Positions 28,101 to 42,200 of a DNA stretch of 64,000 bases are shown one piece after another (position 1 is the first letter of the stretch; every line of letters starts with the position of its first letter). The DNA lies in NCBI GenBank assembly GCA_003342815.1, contig PTEX01000060.1:1500244-1564243 (forward strand), read 5' to 3'. The stretch is from Eudromia elegans (Eukaryota; Chordata; Aves; Tinamiformes; Tinamidae). The notes under the pieces were generated by a model that had not been told where the DNA came from, made no database searches, and saw nothing but the letters and a program-made list of their open reading frames with translations. The position numbers were made by a program, and so were the translations under genes.

Positions 28101-30392
28101 TTTAGATTTGTTCATATTGCTCCTTCTGCAAAATAAATATCCTAGATAAGCTCTCTTACTTATTCACTGTGGTATATTCCTTTATGATATGGTTGATATT
28201 CCTGTGGGGATAGGCAAGTTTCTAATTTCCTCTCATGTTAGCCTTACAGAATTTATATTGCATTAGCCACGAGGAAGGAGAACTGCATGGCCCTTGCTAC
28301 TGGTGAACTTGCGCAAAGAATTGCTGGAGCAGGTTCGTGACCAGCTCACTGCTTAGAATCATCCAACTCATGCAAAAATAGGATGAAGTCATCCTTTTCC
28401 AGTGTCTGAACATTTTATGCCGTGCTACTGTTTTAAGCACATCTTCTATTCCCTTAGGTACATGCACATCCCTCTCCAGACTTTTTTTTTCCCAAATTCA
28501 ACAAGTTAGTCTAGAAAAATAAAAAGAGAGATTCTTGCCAGGAAAAAGAAGTTATAATTTGGTTATTCAGCCTCTGTTTATCTCTGTTAGGGTAACTGAT
28601 GGCTGTTTTTCTTCTGTTCTTTGGCTGCTTCCCGTTCTTCAACTAGAATTTAAAAACTTCATAACAATATTTGAACTTCAAGTAATAGTAATATGTAAAC
28701 ATCCTAAATCTTGAAGTGCCACTACTAAAGATACTTAACTTTGTCCTCAGAATTCCTTGGTGTGCAACTTTTGCTAGGACTATCCTTAGGAAGGCATTGA
28801 TACCTGTTATGCTTAATGTATTGATAAACTTTCACTGCTTGAGGACTACCAAAGAAACTATGCTCAGATGAACATAAGTAAGGCATATATTAAATGCTAA
28901 TAATACCATTGCTACTTTGTTAAAAGTAAATATCAAACATTTTTTTCCTTTTGATGGTCTTGGCCCTGTGCTGTTGAGCTGGTTAATAATGGTCTTAAAG
29001 AAATCTTTTAGAAAACAAACACACACATGCAGTTTTCATATAACATGCAAGCTGGATGACAGGGCAGTTATACAAACATGCCTCTAAAGCCTGGTAGGGA
29101 GCATATGTACGAATAATTTACTTCTTAACAGAGCCAAATAGAATGCCAAGGAAGAAGGGTGTACACATATGCTGAAGAACTGGGAACTGTACCCTGAAAA
29201 CAAGTGTCTCTGAAAGAAGCCAGGACATGACCCATATCAAGAGAGTTCGGTTTTGTACCTGATATCAAAGTAGATGGATCTACCTTCAGAGAGCCTGTAA
29301 CTAGAATAAGGAGGTGCTATAATTATGTACAGTATAGGAAAGTATTTGGTCTATATCTGATTTGCTCTACAAAGTATTTAACAATTCCCATGAATTCAGA
29401 AAAGAACTGAGGCATTTGCAGTTTGATTTCAGTTTAGATAGATAGCCTATTTAGTTTGTTAAAAGCAATATTACAAAACTAATGAAGGTACCTTTTAGGT
29501 ACACCAAGAGAAGAAAAGAAATCTGTCAGCTCTTTCATTTGCAGGAAAAAGAAATGCCTGAAATCCAGTACTGGATAATGTATCAATTCAGAATGAGAGT
29601 GCAGCAAAACATTTTAACATATGTTGATATTAATAAAGCATTGAAAACTGTTACCAGTGGCTATGGAAAATATTTAATAGATTGAATTTTACATGAGGTA
29701 TCTTTCAATGGTATCTTCCTTTGGAAACTATGAGTTAAGACTTAAGCCTTTTCTCCTTTCAATAAAAAGAAAAGATTTACTTCACAGCAAGTCCTAAAAG
29801 AATGGAACTCTCTGTGGAAATATTTGGAAAATGCCTTTAAACTCAACTCTTTGAAGAACGGAAATATATAAATAATGTCTGAAGAGGTAGTTGCTTAGAA
29901 ACACTTTGTTCAATGACAAGAGAAAAGAAAAAAAAAAAAAAGATTCTCAATGTAGAAGTCCCTGTTGATTCTGAGGGTACTGATATTGAGCCAATATCAT
30001 TGCTTAGGAAGCTATTTTGAATGTAAGGTACTTTAGAACCTTACAGGTCAGCACTATGAACAGGGCAAGAGTGAAGAGGGCAAGAGATGATCCTTCCATA
30101 GAGTGTGACGAAGGCAACTACATGCTTTCTTCTCCCTCCCTGGTCAGTTCTGCTGCACAGGTTTTGGGAAAGTTGCTTCTTGCCTTCTATCATGCCTGAA
30201 GCTATTCCTGTCACTGTAGTAAAGTAGTTAACTGGGGGAATTATATGAAGTAGCAGTAGGAGCATACATCTATTTTGATTGTCTAAAAAAAAGAAAAGGA
30301 ATGGAAAAGAGCAAGAGGAAAGACATCTTTACTGGTCAAAATAACACAAATCCATTTTCAATAAATGCCAAATGCAAATCATGACTGCTTTG

Positions 30393-30474
30393 TAGTGGAC
30401 ATGGTGTTGAAGGTTTTACGGTTGGACTCAATGATCCTGAAGGTCTTTTCCAAACATAATGATTCTGTGATTGT
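30393..30474 (+). mobile_element. CR1 LINE 3' tail
   Basis: GGTTGGACTCAATGATCCTG, then AAGGTCTTTTCCAA and ATGATTCTGTGATT are the usual CR1 3' terminal sequence in sense orientation. Only about 80 bp remain. Confidence 0.75.
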
Positions 30475-32914
30475 AAGAGGTTCAGTCCTTGGCAGTGAAA
30501 CTGCAAACAAATACAAAAGGAAGCCTTAGAAACAAGAAGGCATCAGCTGCAGAAACACCTGTGGCTGATTTCTTGTCCTAGTCCATACTTGTGGGTTTTG
30601 TTAGTCTTCTCTCAGGTGCAGGTTCAGTCTCTCAGGACAACAGCTCCAGGAGCCTTTGGAACCTGCTTGGACTCCCCTTTCCACATGCACAGGTAAGAGC
30701 TATAAGATGATACTTAATGCAAATGACTGTCTAAAGTAGTACCTAGGAAGTCTTGAGTTCTCCTTCCTTAACAGTATTTGAGATTTATTATGTGATTACT
30801 TTTATTAACTTTTCTCTTTGTGAGGACAAAAATATTCTGTAAGGTTTTATCTGGATCTGAACTGCATTTTTGAGATGTTCTGAAAGTTGGTCATGTTGCT
30901 TTCTACCTCAGGATGACCTTCCTGTTTTTAAGCCAATTGCATTGCACTGTGAAACTTTGTGGGACTTCAGAACTGATTATAACACAAATATTTATCTGCA
31001 GGCTCTGATAGTCTTACAATCCTTGACATTTCTCTGGATTTGCAAGAAGAACCACTTTCCAGCTTATTAATTCAGAAGTCCAAGCCAGTATCGGGTGCCT
31101 TGGCTGAAGTGTTTTAAAGCTTTCTCCTCCTACATGCAACCGTTGGTCATTTTAGGGGCCAGGCTTGATTACTAACTCTATGAACACTTCTGTAGCAGCC
31201 CAATGCTTGTTTTTATGCTTTCTGTGGATTGTTATCTTTGAATGTTTTACAGAGGTAAATTCACTTTTAATTCACTGACAAATTCACTTCTAATAAGGAC
31301 AAGGACCGGGAGTTCTTCCCTTCCTTATTCCCATCTCTTCTTTTTAAAAGCGTTTGCCATTTGCCTTTCATTCTTAGCATCCCACATTCTTTCAGATGGC
31401 CTTCCTTGTATTTGTCTTCAGATGTGGCTAAAACCAGATCTGCTGATACCATTAGATCCCATTCGTTCAACTCTGATCCCAGTTTGCCTTTAGTTAGCTT
31501 TCTTCTGTGCAACTCTGTGACTGGAGGCTGTGATACTGCAGCCTTTTCCAAGCTGGCAGTAACATTTCTTTCCTCACTATCTTCTAACAAAATAGTTCTT
31601 TCAGAAGATCTGCTCTTTCAGAAGATCCCTGATGAGCCATCCTTCTATATTAATGTCTTTTTTGTAGTTTGTTTCCACTTTCAGATATTCATTGACACTG
31701 CTCATTATTTCTAAGTGTCGATTTTCTTCGCTTTTAGTTAGTGAGTAGGATTCTTGACTAGATTTAGTAGGAAGATAATGGCTCAACACCCAACATCTAT
31801 AAATTAGAGAATTTAGGTCATTGTATCTTATAATTATTCTGAATCAGCTTTGTTCTATCACCTGCAGCTCCCTGATTTTGCTAACATATCAGTGAATAAT
31901 TCTTACAGCTTAGTTAGCATTCTTTAAATGCAAAGAAGCCTCTCATTTTTTTTCCTTCCAATTGCTAATTTTAACATTTCATAAATCTGAGCTAATGTAA
32001 TATTATTCTTCCACATTTTCTGCTAAGACGTTTCTCTGCATACTCAGTGCAACCCTTACACATTGTATTTTTTATTATTTTTAACTGTCGTGCAGTTAAT
32101 ATGAAGACCCAGGAAAAAGGGCTTTGCTTTTTCTATTGATCTTTATCATTTAATCGATAGGTGAAAGGGAAAACATTAGTTTCTTATTCTGATCAAACCG
32201 GTTGATCATCTCAGTTGATATACCTCTCTTCCACTTATTTCTAAAACTCTCAAATTATTTTATATATATTTTTTTTTGTTCCTTATACATATTCAGATTG
32301 TAGATTTCAGAAGCAATGCCACAGCTTCACTGAATCAGGTGCTACATAGTCCATCCCTTCCCAGGCATGGTATAAGTGGGAGAGCAACGGAGAAGGCATC
32401 ATCTGAAGATGATGGACAAGTAATGGAAGGATAAATATGTATTTTATTTACATTAATTTATTTAATTAAATAAAACACTGTCTGTCAGGAACTTCCTGGA
32501 TGACAAAGAAGTTAGACTGAAGATTATATTGCAGAGCCATCCTTAAGAATCTTCCTGTATTCTTCTCTTCTTTAATAGGCAGATGACTCTGACCCTTCCT
32601 GGAGGCAGCAGAGATAACAGATGAAGCCATTTGTTTGCCTTAGAACAGATGTTGTGTATTAGAGCATAGTTTCTAGCTGTTACACTCTGGACTTGGATAT
32701 TTGGAATGCAGCAAATATTAATAATATAAATTACATTTTGTCTTTCTGCATTTTGGGTCACATTATGCTGCATAAATATTGGAGCCTCCAGGGCAGTCAA
32801 TACTGACATCTTGACTGGCTTTGCAGTGCTACAGGATATAATCATTCTGTTTAATGTCCTGAAATATACATATCTGTGGGTAGAACAGTATATAGTGCCT
32901 AAAAGAATTACCTT

Positions 32915-33515
32915 GTGAGCATGCCCTTGTGGCCAAGAAGGCCAGTGGTATACTGGGATGTGTTAGGAACGGTGTTGCCAGTAGATCAAGGGATGTAACC
33001 CTCTACCCAGCCCAAGTGAGGCCAGCTCTGGGTTTTCCAGTACATGAAAGGCAGAGAGCTATTGGAAAGAATCCAACTGAGGTCTGCAAATACTGGAGCA
33101 TTTCTTCTATGAGGAGAGGTTCAGAGAGCCGGGGTTGTTTAACCTGGAGAAGACTAAAAGAAGGTCTTATCAATACGTGCAAGTATTTGAAGGAAAGATG
33201 TCAAGAGCATCCTTCCAAGATCCTGTCAAGAGCAAGGCCAGACTCTTCAGTGGTAGCCAGTGGTAGGACAAGAAGTAACAGGGGCAAACTGAAACACCAG
33301 AAGATCCATCTGAATATGAGGAAAAAAACTATGAGGGTGACAGAGAGTTGGAACAGGCTGTCCAGAGATGCTGTAGAGCCTCCTTCTCTAGAGATAACGC
33401 ACGTAGATGAAATTTTGTGCCTCATGCTCAAGGTGATCCTTCCTGAGCAGGAGGATTGGACTAGATCTCCCAAGGTCCCTTCCAATCTCCACTATTCTCT
33501 ATTCTGTGAACTGAA
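32915..33515 (+). mobile_element. CR1 LINE, 3' part with tail
   Basis: Starts at the ORF2 segment AKKASGILGCVRNGVASRSRD and runs through LEGL-type, RARPDSSVVASGRTRSNRGK and LNMRKKTMRVTESWNRL blocks to a CR1 3' end (GGATTGGACTAGATCTCCCAAGG and then ATTCTCTATTCTGTGAA). A 202-codon open frame covers it, but it drifts between CR1 frames with small deletions, so this is decayed LINE sequence and not a host gene. It is 5'-truncated, as most CR1 copies are. Confidence 0.93.
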
Positions 33516-33516
33516 T

Positions 33517-33550
33517 CTAGACCTAGCCTGCATCTAGATCTAGCCTGCAT
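33517..33550. repeat. 17-bp tandem repeat, two copies
   Basis: CTAGACCTAGCCTGCAT and CTAGATCTAGCCTGCAT follow each other directly, differing at one base, right after the CR1 tail that ends at about 33515. Confidence 0.85.
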
Positions 33551-36500
33551 GCTCCATAGCCTGGACTGGGGAGCAATTTTGAAACAAATAGGGAAAAAAA
33601 GGGAATGGAAAGTTCAAACTGTCTCTTCTCTCCAAACAATTGTTTAACTTATATTTGACATGTGCCTGGCAAGATGGCTAGAACAGCAAATTCCTTCTCA
33701 ATCTGTGTGGGAAAATCCTTTTCTGCCATCCTCTTTTGTTTATTTAGCAAGGTACAGAGATAAGTCTTGTAAATTTATCTTGTAATTTTCTTGTAAAATG
33801 TGTACTGTAACAAATGGAAAGCCAATCTAGTTGGATAGCAATAATTAAAGCACCTAAAAAGTGAAGGGCCTCACCAAAATCAGTAAGCGTTTTAGCAGCA
33901 AATCTCTCTGCTGTAGTGTTTTATCCTCAAAATGAGCACTTCTGACAAAGACAGCTGCATACAAATTTGTAAAAGTTTGAAATGCTTATTTTCTAGGATA
34001 ATTCATGCAATAATAATAAAAAAGGCTTCTGAGGAAGTGGAATATTCGCTATGCAGTGCAGAAAAGTGTGAGGCCACATACTGGATGAAGAGGATAAAAA
34101 AGATCTGAACAGCCAGATGCTTCATTTGCTGAGCACTTTCCATCGCAGGATCTATTTAAAAAAATATTAAGAATAGAGAGAGATTCTTCTGAAGATAAAA
34201 GAAAGAGCTTGATGAACACATTTTGTCCAACAGGGGGTCTGGGTTAATGTGAAAGAAAAGACTTATCAGAGAGGTGAGGATTTTCCTTCTTTTTAGCTAT
34301 CTCCACTAACCAGGCTGCTGCCGTGTTCTCCTGAATATCTAGCCACTGTCCTTCATAGCCCTGTGTGGGTTTTCAGGTCTTTCTTGACCTCATCACACGA
34401 AAGGTTGTTCTCTGCAATTCTCCCCCAAAACATTAATTTTGTTGGTATTGGTATGGACGTCTAAGGTATTTGTAGTTACCACAGTTCCTGACTATCCTTC
34501 CCTGCAAGGCGATATCTATGTTTTGCCCTTGTTCAGTCATCTTTTCATGCTCTCAAGTGCATCATTTTAACACTGGAAAGTTTCAAGCAGCTTAAAGGTT
34601 TGGTTTCTAGTCAGGTCTAGGCATTTCTAGTTCCTAGCAGCAATCTTTACTAACTCATTAACTGATCTTACCCAAGTCCTACTACCTTTGGAAAATTTTA
34701 AAGTTGGGTTGCACCTGTTGGAATATTTCAAAACTCTCAGTAAAGTGATACTTTGTTAAATACTATTGCAGATTTTTTCTTTCTATCAAATTCAAATCCA
34801 CAATAAGATTATACCTATTTTTTTTTTGCATCTTGATAGTGGGAACACATAGGCAAGGATATATAAAAATCATTGTACTCAGCTTTGGGAAATTAGACTC
34901 AGAATACATGTTTTGCAGGAAGGTACTAGCAAGCTGTCAGGGAACCTGGGCTGGAGGCATCCAGTATCTTCCTTCTAGTGAATATATGACACGCAGCCTT
35001 TCTACACAGAGATTCATTTTTGCTTTCTGAGGATAGAGGACAAGTCTATGAACAGAGTGGGGAAATTCAGCAACTCAGATTCTGCTCCAAGGTCTTTAAC
35101 GCTTCCTTACTCTAAAACCAGAAATAGTTTGTTTGCTTGTTTTTAATAAATTGTGTATCATAAATCAGTTGTGCATTTTTAAATTGCTTTTGTCTTGCTA
35201 AATTATTGAGAAAAAGAGATATGCACATTAGTCCCTTGAGGGAGGAAAAAAAAGTTCCATTTTTGTCTGTTTTTCTAGGTTTCTGTTGCTTTCATCAGTT
35301 TAGAATTAATACTAACAGTTATACTTCCCTGGCTTACATAAACACAGAAAGATTAGGGATATTTTAACAGAATTCTTTTACAGACTGAGTAGGAAGATAC
35401 TGAGATTTGCGCTTGTCAGCAATAGTGAAGTTTTCAACACTGAATTAACCATCTTCACATGAAAAATTCCTCTTTATTTTTGTAAATCATTGGTCAATGA
35501 TTTACATAGACATATCTTTTCACAGACATCAAATACAAAATATTCAGGCTATGAAGTACTTGGGTGGTTATTACCTCTCATTTGCTATCATAATATCAGT
35601 TCCCAGCCTTATTCAGCCACTGCTGTTGACCTTTCCTATCCACTTCCTAAATTTGTCAAGAAACATAATCTGTGCTTTCTTCCACTTTGCCTTTCATGAC
35701 AAAAAGAGCTTGACGTAAAAATCTCTCTCTAAGACCATCGTACTATCCTTCTCTGAATCTTTCCTGAAAATCTTCAATGTCATTGTCCTTATAAGATCTA
35801 GGTGGTGCTGCCAGGCAATGAACACCCCAATAATATTCTGAGTATTATTATTTCACTTTCCATGGTTTTCTGTTTATTTTTTGCATCTTTCTTACTTTTA
35901 GAGCCACAGTCAAGGATTACACTGACCCAATGGTGGTATTAACATGAACAGTTACTAAGTTTATTGCAGGAGTATTCTTTCTTTTTTTAGAAAAAAACAT
36001 GCACATGTGAATCAGTGCAAACTAGTGCTGACTTATTAGGTATTTTATTGTCTCTGGAATGAAACCCATGCACAAGCAAACTTTCAACCCTTAGGCAAAG
36101 ATACCCCAAGGAACTGACATTTCCAGGCAGTTTATTATACTGTTTGGAGCTACTTAATTGTAGCTTTTGGAAATAACTAAAGGAAAAACCTTAATGCAAC
36201 AAACAGGTTAAATAAAAAGCAGTTTCTGAAAGTTGTGTTAATAGAGTGGTTTCAGTTTCTATCTTTATTTGATATAGAGGTACTCATTATATATCAGTTT
36301 ATGACTCAGATATGTTTCTTTTGTTTTTATTTGACAATCAAAGCTTGAGAAATATCTGGCTAAATTAGAATTGCATTTCAGTCTTTTGAAATATCATGGA
36401 CTAAGCTAGCTTAAAATAATGCAAATGCTGCAAAGGCAACGACTGTGATTATATATGTTATGTAACACCAATATTTAAACAATTATTCTTGCTGCCAGAA

Positions 36501-38670
36501 AGCAGATGTGATGCGACTTGCGTAGATTAACAAGGAATAGTGTTGCAAATTGTTTTCTAAGTACCTCTGCACACTTCAGTCATTCTTTGTTTTTGTTACC
36601 TTTGTTTTTGCAGAAGGAATGTTTTGTGAGCAAGCGCTCTGCCTCAGAATGGTAAATGGCTATTTACTTTCTCTGAACAATGAGGATTCAAAATACCAAT
36701 TCTTTACAAAGATAAAGAATAAAGCTGAATAGGAAGCCTAAAGTGAAATGCTGTCTTGGCATTCAACTGCAAATCATGAATTCTGTCATTTAAAAATTAT
36801 ATGGCACAACATGTAAACAATCAAAACATACCCATAGAGAGAATGACAGTTTCTCTGTTATACTAGATAAATCTTTGTTTAATGAGAACAATTTTATACC
36901 CAAACAAAGGGAGTTCTTAAAAAGACTATATATATATTTATAGTTATAGTGATCATAAAAAAATGGGAAATGTATGTTTTAAAAAAAACTCATTACATAT
37001 TTAAATTTGAAAATAATTATGCTTACAAATCCTAGGAGACACCGAATGAATGAATAAACACAAAAAAGAAAAGAAAGAAGTGTTACCAGGATCTTTAACA
37101 TAAATTTTGAATGAGGTGGTTTTAGATTTATAATCACAATGATTCGGCTGTGTTGTGGCTATAACAAAGAACTGTAATTTTCTTTACATATACACACACA
37201 CGTACTGTGATTTTTTTTGTTGAAAGGTATTGAAGATCTAGAGTTGCTGCTGTACAAACAGAAGTTGTAAGAGAAGTTGCCCCTGTCCCTGCTGCAGTGC
37301 TCCCTTCTCAGCACAGCAGGGAGTGATGCCATGCCCACTCACAGGTCCTTGGGGATCTGTGCTCCAGGACCCCATCTAGGTTAGTTCATTGTATGTTTAT
37401 TAACTAATCATGGTGCACCTCTTAGAGACACATCACTAGTTTTGAAGGGTCTGGGTAGAACCTAGGATGTAACAGACTTAAGACATAATTATGGTGGTGC
37501 AGCATCCAGTGCTATTGCAGTATTATTTTATTGTTAACCATTGGTTTCTGTTAGAGGTAAAAAAAAATGCCTCTCTTACAGAAAATTGCTATTCTGATCC
37601 CATTCTGAGTCAGTGAAAACTGTCTCCCAAATTTCGTACAAAACAGAAATTATAGAAATCTTGTTTTGAAAAACACAAGTGTGTTTTATTTTTTAATATT
37701 TATAATTGTGCGTTGTAGTGCCCTGGTTAGCATTTATCACATCTTCTTGAGACATATTGCAGCATGTCAGTGTACAATTTCAAATTGTAGCACTCATCGA
37801 ATTTTAATAGAAATATCCGATTTTCTGAATCCATTTGCTTAATAAATAGTAAAGTGTGGCATCAAACAACAGAAGAAGATAAGCTCCTGGTACGCAATCT
37901 AAGGAGCAGCTCTTTTTAGTGCGTTGCTTTAGGATGTTAATGTGCAACACAGCGACAGTGCTAAGAGCTGGGACTAAGCTGGAGATTTACACTTCCTATT
38001 TGCACTCCTTCGCGAGTGGTAGAGTCAAGCTCTGCCTTGTGCTTGTCCTCCCTCTTGCTACTGAATCTTGCACTGTTTGCTGCAATGGGTCAAATCTTCA
38101 GTGGCATTTCCACATTGCTGCCCACTCTGCATCCAGGTGATAGTGTATTAAAGGTTTAAATCGCTTTGGACTGAGGAAAAAAAAGAATTTGATTCAGCAT
38201 TAGATGCCACCCAATAATTTTCTCAAGTCTCTGTAGTCACTCAGTGATACTGGATTTAATTCAGTTCCTTTCTCATCTGCTTCTAGCAGCCACTATCACC
38301 ACAGGTAATGTTTAAGTTTTTAAGAGTAAAGTAATCATCTGTGTCCCAAGAAAACCTTATCAACTATCTATATCCAAAGAAGAGCCAAACTTTATGGAGA
38401 TAAGGTGCTACAAAGAGACCAAGCTGCTGCATGTCTGGAAATTTCAGACGAATAGCTAAAATTCTCAGACTCCCTCAAGACAGCATGTCTTGGCAGAAGG
38501 AGATACATATCCAGGGCAGTCTGGCTGATGGGCAGCTTTACATTCAGACTAATCTTAGGTTTCAGGTGTGAAACTTGTTTCTGTGATTCCCTTTATCAGT
38601 GTGTGCTAAAGCACAGAAAGGAAAGAAATACTGGTGAGAAAAAGAATAAGAGCAGCAACCTGCTATTATG

Positions 38671-38719
38671 CATACATATATATGTATATAAATGGATATA
38701 CTGTATATGTATATATCCA
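38671..38719. repeat. TATA/CATATA low-complexity repeat
   Basis: ATACATATATATGTATATAA and similar self-complementary pieces, just upstream of the CR1 relic at 38772. Confidence 0.75.
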
Positions 38720-38771
38720 CTGAACTTTCTCTTTCAAATTGTTAGCATTGGTTTTGGTCAAATGGGTAGAT

Positions 38772-38890
38772 GGGCTGGGTAAATGAGGGGAGAGTGATGG
38801 ATGTCATCTTGACCTCAGCAAGGCCTTTGACAACAGGGAGGTTGGACTAGATCATCTCCAAAGGTCCCTTCTAACCTTAACGATTCTATG
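38772..38890 (+). mobile_element. CR1 LINE relic, RT motif joined to the 3' tail
   Basis: GATGTCATCTTGACCTCAGC followed by AAGGCCTTTGACA matches the DNA for CR1 YLDFSKAFD. It passes within a few bases into the CR1 3' end GGAGGTTGGACTAGATCATC, and closes with AACGATTCTATGAA. More than a kilobase of the normal element is missing between the two parts. Confidence 0.8.
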
Positions 38891-39198
38891 AAATAAAACC
38901 TCACAGATTTTCATACTTGCATCTTAGTGCTGTAACACTCCCTGTTCTTGAAGGTGGTGGTGAATGTTACCTGATAGAACAGGTCCTCATATTGGACTAA
39001 AGAAGTTGTGTCCTTTGAAATTTATTTATTTTATTCTCACTTTTCGCTCTTGTTTATTTATTGTGTTTCACCTCTGATGTCAGCCCATTACCTTTAAATG
39101 GCAAGAGGATGTTAATGTATTTCATTCTTGGAAGTGTATTTCACCTTCCATAGTCTCTCTTAATCAACCAGAAAACTTTGCTTTGTATTAAATCATTT

Positions 39199-39219
39199 AA
39201 AAAAAAAAAAAAAAAAAAA
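39199..39219. repeat. A21 tract
   Basis: 21 consecutive A residues after TTT. No target duplication or retrocopy is visible on either side. Confidence 0.9.
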
Positions 39220-42200
39220 GGGCTGCCTTTTACTGACCTTTGGATTTTAAGCATCTTTATAAATCTTTCCACTCTGAATTCTTGAAACTCAATTAACTAT
39301 TTAATTGATAAAATAACTCTCAAGTTGGCTTCTTTAGTATATGATGGATAACAGCTTGAATTGCTCTCGAGTACATGGCAAAAAAAAAATCCCATAAAAA
39401 TCCCATCATTTCTTTTCTAGAATACTTGGTATATCACCCATCTTTTAAATTATTCAAATTGAGTATGTGAAAGAGAGGTTTCAAGAATATGCTTTTTAAT
39501 AACATTTAAAGACAGCATGTGTTTTTAGACTACAAATTGCCATGTAAGGAGGAATTTCTGCTGTAATTTTTAAGGCCCAGCATGATTGAAAATAGACATC
39601 ATTCATCTATTCTAGTGTATAAAGTGTTCATAATACTTTAAACAAAAAAGGATGAGCAACGAAAGAAGAATTCTTACTTGGAGGAACGAGGGCATTTTTT
39701 TCAAGCTAGTTTTATCTCACACATAGTCTCTCAGATGAAATTTTGAATTATTAAACAATTAATTTGGAATGTACATGGCTTGAAGATACCACAACTTTGT
39801 TATCTAAACTATTTCTTCATTTTTTAATCAGTAGGGCTAGACTTGTAGAAAGAAAAAACATTTGAAGAAAGCTGCAATGAAGAAATCAGGCACTTATTCA
39901 TACAGTAAGTATTTGCAAAGAGAATATATACCCAAAGAATATACATTTCCTAGTAAGAGACCAGATAACTAAATAAAATATCTTTATATGTGCTTTTTTT
40001 TTTTGTCCAAGCAATTAATCAGCTACAAATCTTAATTCTTTACTCAAAGTGATCCAGTTTTTCTGTTTCTTCTATGTGCTGCTTTTGTTCTTAGCTTATA
40101 ATAGTTCCACATGCAAATCTCAACTTTGCTAGCTACCAGTTTAGAAGACCTAAGTCTTCCACATAGTAAGTTGGCAAACTTGCCTTTTGTGGTAATAATG
40201 TTCCTCTCTTTAGAGATTCTTCTTTCAACAACCACTTCTCTTGATTCTTACACTTACATGAAGGAAATAAGTTGGGTTTCAGTGAGTCTTCAACTGCTGT
40301 GGTCACGGCACTATTCTTAGGTGGCAGCCTTGGGCAAAGTAAGGTGGACCTGCTGTGCATGAAATGAATGCAGCAAATTTTTCAGAAATGAAATGCAGTG
40401 TGTGTGTAAGGAAGAGGAGAAGGCTGCAGTCATAAAACACGATGTGAGAGGGAGCTAAATGTTTATGAAATTAGTTCAGTTATATCCTGAGTGGCTGAGA
40501 GGTATGACTGCTGTTCAGAAATATTTCTCACCTATGAAATTAGTCTCATACAGACCTCAAATCCATGTATCATGATGCTACTAAGTTATTCCATGTAAGT
40601 AGTTTCATCACAAACTGTTTTTCATTAACTTGCAAGGGATTATGCAATGATCGTGGTTCCACAAGAAATGAAGAAAAGTGAATGTGATGTCATTGTCATA
40701 AGAACAGAAAGCCTAAAATACTTTGAGGCCACCATCAGTCTGAGGTCCTACTAACTTTCTATCTACACATATCACAAAAGAATGGCTTGAAAATATTTTG
40801 TAAAAATATCATGTCATCTGGCATATCCGGAGCTACTTATGCAAATAAAACACAAATCTATGGGTTTTCAATAATGGTTAAAATGTGTTACTAAACTTTT
40901 AATGAGTTTAAAATGAAAATCCTCAAGCCAGCATCCTTTTCTGTGAGGGTTTGTCAGAATGGCTATTTTTAATAAATCTGGCTCAGTCTATTTAGAATAC
41001 TGAGGTCGAGAACTGGCATAATTCCAGAGCTTCGGTAATGTTGCTTCTCATTTACTCCTGCGCCGGACTTTGATTCAGTAAAGCACTTACATATGTGCTG
41101 AAAGCCCTGACTGAGCAAAGAAATCCTTTACTTAACTGTAAGCAAAGTCAGGCTGGACCTCAGTGGAACTGCTTGTTTTTTTAAAGTTCAGTTTAAGACC
41201 TTTGCTGGACTAGAGCCTAATTGAACAGAATAGGGGATTCTGCTCTATCCCCTATAATCTTCTCCATAACACTCACAATCTCTTTTCTGTAAACTATCTA
41301 ACTTGATACTGTTTATTTTGTCTTAGAGATAAATAAAATATAATGCACGGAATATTCTGAGTGTTCTTGGGCTTCATCAAGTTGAGGAAAAGCTGGAGAT
41401 CCTCTAACATTGCAAGACATATTCCTTCTGCTGTATGAAGAAGGAAAAATGTGCTACGCTCTTTTGGGAACTGATGCATAAATTTGCAGTTAATTGTTAA
41501 GTAAGAAAATGAAGTATTACTTTTTGCAAAAACAGTTGAATTCAGGAATATGACTCCATAATTCTTTCTCTTTCTCAAGAAAGCTTATTACAAATTTAAT
41601 TAAAAGAAACAAAAGTTGTGTTCAACACTAAATTAAAAAAAAAAAGCTTTATGATTCTGATCCAACTAACTGATAACTAAGAATGGAATGAATAGTGAAA
41701 GCAGTGACAATGACTGACACTTGTTAGCATGGAGTGACAGTTCTCCAGCCCTCGTAACACGACTAGGATTTCTGGAAAATATATTTGAACTATAAGCTAC
41801 TTTCTGAGGATAGATTTGAAATGGCTTCTAATCACCCTGGCAGATACATTATACGGTCCTTTTCCTAAACAATAAAGTGCTGACTTTTAACAAGCATTCC
41901 TCTGCTTCCTTTTACTGAAATCTTACTGAAATGCCATTCCAGAGCTTCACTTACAGCTTCTAGGCTAAATTTATAGATTTAATTCATCCATTTAATTTAT
42001 CCATTTATAAATGGATAAAATTCTACATGTTAATGTTTCCTTGTATTTAAAGAGTGTTTTCCCTCATCAGTGTTTACTTTTCTACCGCCAATTATACTTT
42101 ATTTCTCCAATTATATCCCATACCACATTTTTTCTCCATGTCAAGCTGATCTTACTCTTTCACTATATTTGCATCAACTCACCAGCAAGTGCAGATCTCA

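Larger units (their letters stand above)
21440..32914. other. Intergenic DNA with two CR1 tails, no gene seen
   Basis: Apart from the CR1 tails at 22086 and 30393, it is AT-rich single-copy-looking DNA with A tracts (about 23263, 27338 and 29928). Opposed frames at 31242-31714 (+) and 31789-31267 (-) are unrecognised and probably chance. Confidence 0.7.

Noticed and set aside
31267-31590. 107-codon - strand frame next to another - frame at 31601-31789
   Set aside because: Charged, plausible-looking peptides but no recognised family, and equally long frames are open on the opposite strand.
32929-33537. 202-codon open frame as a host gene
   Set aside because: The peptide is CR1 ORF2 C-terminal sequence followed by translated CR1 3' tail.
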